DNA from: Actinomycetes bacterium
Lineage (GTDB): Bacteria > Actinomycetota > Actinomycetes > Actinomycetales > Cellulomonadaceae
Direction of reading: 5' to 3'
NCBI GenBank assembly: GCA_023461115.1
Contig: JAEWOA010000105.1
Coordinates: forward strand, 1-7,683
Length of the DNA: 7,683 nt
Shown here piece after piece: positions 5,932-7,683 of the stretch. The translations under genes were made by a program, and so were the position numbers. The notes beneath the pieces were generated by a model. That model was not told the DNA's origin and ran no database searches. It was given only the letters and a program-made list of their open reading frames with translations. Numbering within the stretch: the first letter of the stretch is position 1; each line of letters opens with the position of its first letter.

Positions 5932-6039
5932 GGTGTGCCGAGAGTCACCCGAACGTGGGGAAGCGGCAGCCAGCACTCCCTGGTTGACCTACCCAGGCGG
6001 CGGAAGCGCCAGCCGGACGGCCCGACGAAGGAGCGCGCA

Positions 6040-6687
6040 ATGGCACGGATCGTGGTACTCGGTGGTACCGGCTACACCGGAGGCAACGTGGCACGCGAGG
6101 CCGCCGCGCGCGGCCACCAGGTCACGGCGTACGCGCGGCACCTCCCCGCCCAGCCGGTCGATGGCGTGCAGTACGTGGCCGTCGACGTGCTGGCGGACCG
6201 GTCCGCGCTGCTCGACGCGGTGACTCGCGCCGACGTGGTCGTCGAGACGCTCGCGCCGCGTGGCCCGCTCGCGGGTGAGCTGCGGGGGCTCGTCGCCGAG
6301 CTCGCGGGGCTCGCGGCCGAGCACGGGACGCGGCTGGGCGTCGTGGGCGGCGCGGGCTCGCTCCTGGTGGCCGAGGGCGGGCCGCGCCTGCTCGACACCC
6401 CGCAGTTCCCGGACTCCTTCAAGCCCGAGGCGCTGGAGCTGACCGACGTGCTCGCGGACCTGCGCGCGTCCGACGAGCGCCTCGACTGGTTCTTCGCCAG
6501 CCCGGCCGGCGGCTACGGGGCGTACGCGCCCGGTGAGCCGGTGGGCGCCTACCGCGTGGGCGGCGAGCTGCTGCTGTCCGACGACGAGGGCCGCTCCTTC
6601 ATCTCGGGAGTCGACTTCGCGCTCGCGCTCGTCGACGAGATCGAGCGCCCGGCGCACCGACGCGCGCGGTTCACGGTCGCGTACTGA
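6040..6687 (+). CDS. NAD(P)-binding Rossmann protein, Rrf2-linked NADH-flavin reductase type
   Basis: The 215-residue cytosolic protein begins with a beta strand and the nucleotide-binding motif GGTGYTGG (G8, G11 and G14 of GxxGxxG). It resembles the atypical short-chain dehydrogenase group annotated as Rrf2-linked NADH-flavin reductase or YwnB-like (COG2910). Shared landmarks are VVGGAGSLLV (about 104-113), LDTPQFPDSF, LDWFFASPA and the C-terminal block ISGVDFALALVDEIERPAHRRARFTV. The classical SDR Tyr-x-x-x-Lys catalytic pair is not evident, as usual for this group, so the reaction is uncertain; flavin reduction or a redox-sensing role is inferred from relatives. AAGGAG (6028-6033) lies 6 nt before the ATG. 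The gene follows the SNF2 gene by 116 bp. A TTGACC at 5984-5989 in the gap could be a -35 box, but no matching -10 is clear. Confidence 0.87.
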   Translation: MARIVVLGGTGYTGGNVAREAAARGHQVTAYARHLPAQPVDGVQYVAVDVLADRSALLDAVTRADVVVETLAPRGPLAGELRGLVAELAGLAAEHGTRLGVVGGAGSLLVAEGGPRLLDTPQFPDSFKPEALELTDVLADLRASDERLDWFFASPAGGYGAYAPGEPVGAYRVGGELLLSDDEGRSFISGVDFALALVDEIERPAHRRARFTVAY

Positions 6688-6710
6688 GCCGACCGAGGGC
6701 TCGCCACGGG

Positions 6711-6742
6711 CGCCGCTGCGGGGCCGTCGGGCCGCTGCGGCG
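6711..6742 (+). terminator. Hairpin after the NADH-flavin reductase-like gene, probable terminator
   Basis: CGCCGC-T-GCGG (6711-6721) pairs with CCGC-T-GCGGCG (6732-6742): ten base pairs with one T-T mismatch around a 10-nt loop. It starts 24 nt after the stop codon. The two arms also appear as a 10-bp direct repeat, GCCGCTGCGG, at 6712 and 6731. Confidence 0.5.
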
Positions 6743-6829
6743 TGACGCGCGCGCGCCGGTGCTCTGACGGCGTGCGACACCCGTGCGGGTGAGACGCGCG
6801 CCACATCCGCGGGCCGTCCGGCAGGGGTT

Positions 6830-6847
6830 TGCGACAACGTTTTCGCA
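6830..6847. promoter_or_regulatory. LacI-family-like operator palindrome
   Basis: TGCGACAACGTTTTCGCA is an 18-bp palindrome with one mismatched pair and a central AACGTT. LacI/GalR-family repressors typically bind such sites with a central CG. No LacI regulator or sugar-uptake gene is visible in the window, so the controlled gene is unknown. Confidence 0.45.
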
Positions 6848-6902
6848 CGTCAGTCGACACCCGGCACCGCGCGCCGCGACGCCTGCTCGCGGGTGCGGCA
6901 TC

Positions 6903-6923
6903 GTTTCCACGTTTACCTGAAAC
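6903..6923. repeat. Short inverted repeat GTTTC / GAAAC in an AT-richer island
   Basis: GTTTC at 6903-6907 and GAAAC at 6919-6923 flank ACGTTTAC-containing sequence. The island (about 6900-6970) is clearly less GC-rich than its surroundings and looks regulatory. Confidence 0.3.
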
Positions 6924-6932
6924 TCCGAGCCC

Positions 6933-6970
6933 TTGGACAGTTGACCAGAAACCTAGTTGTGTCGCAGACT
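6933..6970 (+). promoter_or_regulatory. Candidate promoter of the non-coding unit, with tandem -35-like repeats
   Basis: TTGGACAG (6933-6940) is followed at once by TTGACCAG (6941-6948), an 8-bp tandem repeat with two differences; both contain -35-like hexamers. TTGACC could pair with CAGACT (6965-6970) at 18-nt spacing, giving a start near 6977, just before the first hairpin. TTGGAC could pair with TAGTTG (6954-6959) at 15 nt. Both -10 matches are mediocre. Confidence 0.35.
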
Positions 6971-6976
6971 CTCTCT

Positions 6977-7063
6977 CGACGGTGCGCATCGCCTGCCCCC
7001 TGCGCGGTGCGCACCGTTCTCACGTCCGAAGGCCGACCGCGATACATCCGCGGTCGGCCTTCG
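6977..7063 (+). ncRNA. Candidate small non-coding RNA: C-loop hairpin plus terminator
   Basis: Between a candidate promoter and a strong terminator there is no convincing reading frame, only structure. The first hairpin has a 10-bp perfect stem, ACGGTGCGCA (6979-6988) with TGCGCACCGT (7008-7017). Inside its loop CGC/GCG can also pair, leaving CTGCCCCCT exposed. Nine bases later the 15-bp terminator hairpin begins. A stem-loop presenting a C-run before a terminator recalls the actinobacterial 6C RNA, but that family has two C-rich loops with six or more Cs, and only one run of five is seen here. It could instead be a tandem terminator. No expression evidence is available, and the 5' end is a guess. 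Confidence 0.45.
7027..7063 (+). terminator. Strong 15-bp terminator hairpin
   Basis: CGAAGGCCGACCGCG (7027-7041) pairs perfectly with 7049-7063 around the 7-nt loop ATACATC. Its design (CGAAGGCC stem base, 7-nt loop) is the same as that of the terminator at 158-196. It lies 340 nt after the nearest upstream stop codon, which suggests that it ends a separate transcript. Confidence 0.8.
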
Positions 7064-7084
7064 TCGTCCCAGCCCACCCCCGCC

Positions 7085-7128
7085 GGGCGGGGTCGGTGTG
7101 GGCGCGAGAACCGGGGTGGGGTCGGGGG
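7085..7128 (+). other. Cluster of six G-runs upstream of the last gene
   Basis: G-runs of 3-5 occur at 7085-7087, 7089-7092, 7100-7102, 7113-7116, 7118-7121 and 7124-7128 on the coding strand. One inter-run gap is 10 nt, so the strict G3N1-7 quadruplex pattern is not met, but a quadruplex with one long loop is possible. Confidence 0.4.
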
Positions 7129-7150
7129 TCGTCGGCGCGTCTGACCCGGG

Positions 7151-7174
7151 CGGGCCGACAGGCCCGGTTACCGT
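7151..7174 (+). promoter_or_regulatory. Leaderless promoter: TACCGT -10 box with an adjoining hairpin
   Basis: TACCGT at 7169-7174 is a good TAnnnT -10 box. The GTG at 7181 lies 6 nt after it, which is where transcription should begin, so the mRNA would start at or very near its start codon. No -35 box or Shine-Dalgarno sequence is present. The palindrome CGGGCC-GACA-GGCCCG (7151-7166) sits just upstream and could be an operator. Confidence 0.55.
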
Positions 7175-7180
7175 CGCTGC

Positions 7181-7683
7181 GTGACCGTTCCCGCGCGCAC
7201 CCCCGGCTCGGGACCCGACGAGGCTCCCGACGACGCACCCACGTCCGACGCCACGCCCATCACGCTCGTCGCGCCACCGTCGCCGACCGAGCTCATCGAG
7301 GGCGCCGTGGCGACATGGCGCGCTGCCCTCGTCGAGGCGGCGGGCGGCTCGACGCTCGCGGACATCGACCTGCTCGGCGACGCCGCGCTCGACCTCTCGG
7401 CCGCGCACCCGTCCGGCATGGCCCAGCTGTTCGCGGGCCGCGAGACACGGCTGTCCAACCTGGTCCGCGAGGGCGCCGCGCTGGCCACGGCCCGCCGCCG
7501 CGCGCGGGCTGTGGGCGCCCGCGCCGCCGCCTACGAGCAGCGTTACGGCATCGCCCCCACGTCGCTGGCGATCGGCGTCGCCACCTGGACCGAGCGGGCC
7601 CCGGCGGACATCGCGCAGGACGACGTCGCGGCGCTGGCCGCAGTCACGCGGGCGCCCCGCGCCGACGGCGCCGACGACAAGGC
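7181..7683 (+). CDS. N-terminal part of a large protein, possibly an actinobacterial AAA/superfamily I helicase-like protein (partial)
   Basis: The frame opens with GTG at 7181 and stays open for 167 codons to the window edge. Residues 1-35 are Pro/Asp/Thr-rich and probably disordered (MTVPARTPGSGPDEAPDD). An Ala-rich helical domain follows, including TWRAALVEAAGGSTLADIDL, LDLSAAHPSGMAQLFAGRET, RLSNLVREGAALATARRRAR and YGIAPTSLAIGVATWTERAP. There is no signal peptide or membrane segment. From memory, this block resembles the N-terminus of long (over 1,000 residues) actinobacterial AAA-domain or superfamily I helicase-like proteins; no ATPase motif lies within the window, so function cannot be confirmed. 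The start is supported by the -10 box at 7169-7174 and by absence of a Shine-Dalgarno sequence at any alternative. Confidence 0.8.
   Translation, partial: MTVPARTPGSGPDEAPDDAPTSDATPITLVAPPSPTELIEGAVATWRAALVEAAGGSTLADIDLLGDAALDLSAAHPSGMAQLFAGRETRLSNLVREGAALATARRRARAVGARAAAYEQRYGIAPTSLAIGVATWTERAPADIAQDDVAALAAVTRAPRADGADDK

Noticed and set aside
5979..5997. CCTGG / CCAGG hairpin and TTGACC upstream of the 6040 gene
   Set aside because: Only a 5-bp stem, and TTGACC lacks a partner -10 at 16-19 nt, so I do not call a promoter or operator there.
4651..6039. Upstream part of a plus-strand open frame that joins the 6040-6687 gene
   Set aside because: It is the +1 shadow of the SNF2 gene, Arg/Gly-rich and without motifs. 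The ribosome binding site at 6028-6033 and Rossmann motif place the true start at 6040.
6893..7144. Small plus-strand frame of 83 codons over the non-coding unit
   Set aside because: It crosses both hairpins, has no ribosome binding site and its composition follows the structured DNA, so a coding role is unlikely.
6953..7488. Minus-strand frames over the last intergenic region and gene
   Set aside because: They are opposite a plus-strand frame with coherent helical domains and a promoter; their Arg/Gly/Ser-rich products look like shadows.

Overview
The window is very GC-rich (roughly 70% or more, by eye), with GC-biased third codon positions, GTG starts, strong Shine-Dalgarno sequences and at least one apparently leaderless gene. 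This points to a high-GC actinobacterium. The protein styles suggest the Cellulomonas/Oerskovia part of Micrococcales, but that placement is an inference from memory, not a search.

Layout, left to right. (1) 1-152: C-terminal end of a membrane protein, probably a transporter of MFS type, closed by a 16-bp perfect hairpin terminator (158-196). (2) 241-1218 (+): aldo/keto reductase with its full catalytic tetrad. (3) 1358-2443 (+): membrane-anchored or secreted staphylococcal-nuclease-like protein with a long Ala/Lys/Glu helical tail and a two-cysteine C-terminus. (4) 2576-2648 (+): tRNA-Arg(CCT). (5) 3385-2784 (-): a two-gene toxin-antitoxin module, an RHH antitoxin overlapping a Doc/Fic-type toxin by 4 bp, with a perfect palindrome just upstream of the ribosome binding site. 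(6) 3776-5923 (+): stand-alone SNF2-family (SMARCAL1-like) DEAH ATPase. (7) 6040-6687 (+): Rossmann-fold NAD(P)-binding protein of the Rrf2-linked NADH-flavin reductase type. (8) 6688-7180: a non-coding stretch of almost 500 bp. It holds a LacI-type palindrome, an AT-richer island with tandem -35-like sequences, a C-loop hairpin followed directly by a perfect 15-bp terminator hairpin (a candidate small RNA), and a G-run cluster. (9) 7181 onward (+): the start of a long protein that runs off the window, probably transcribed without a leader from a TACCGT -10 box.

Most genes look like independent units, each with its own start signals and often a hairpin behind it; there is no obvious multi-gene pathway. 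The only clear operon is the toxin-antitoxin pair. I do not see a complete new multi-gene system. The parts most worth testing are the non-coding unit at about 6933-7063, the orphan LacI-like operator at 6830-6847, the RHH-Doc pair beside the tRNA, and the unusual nuclease architecture.
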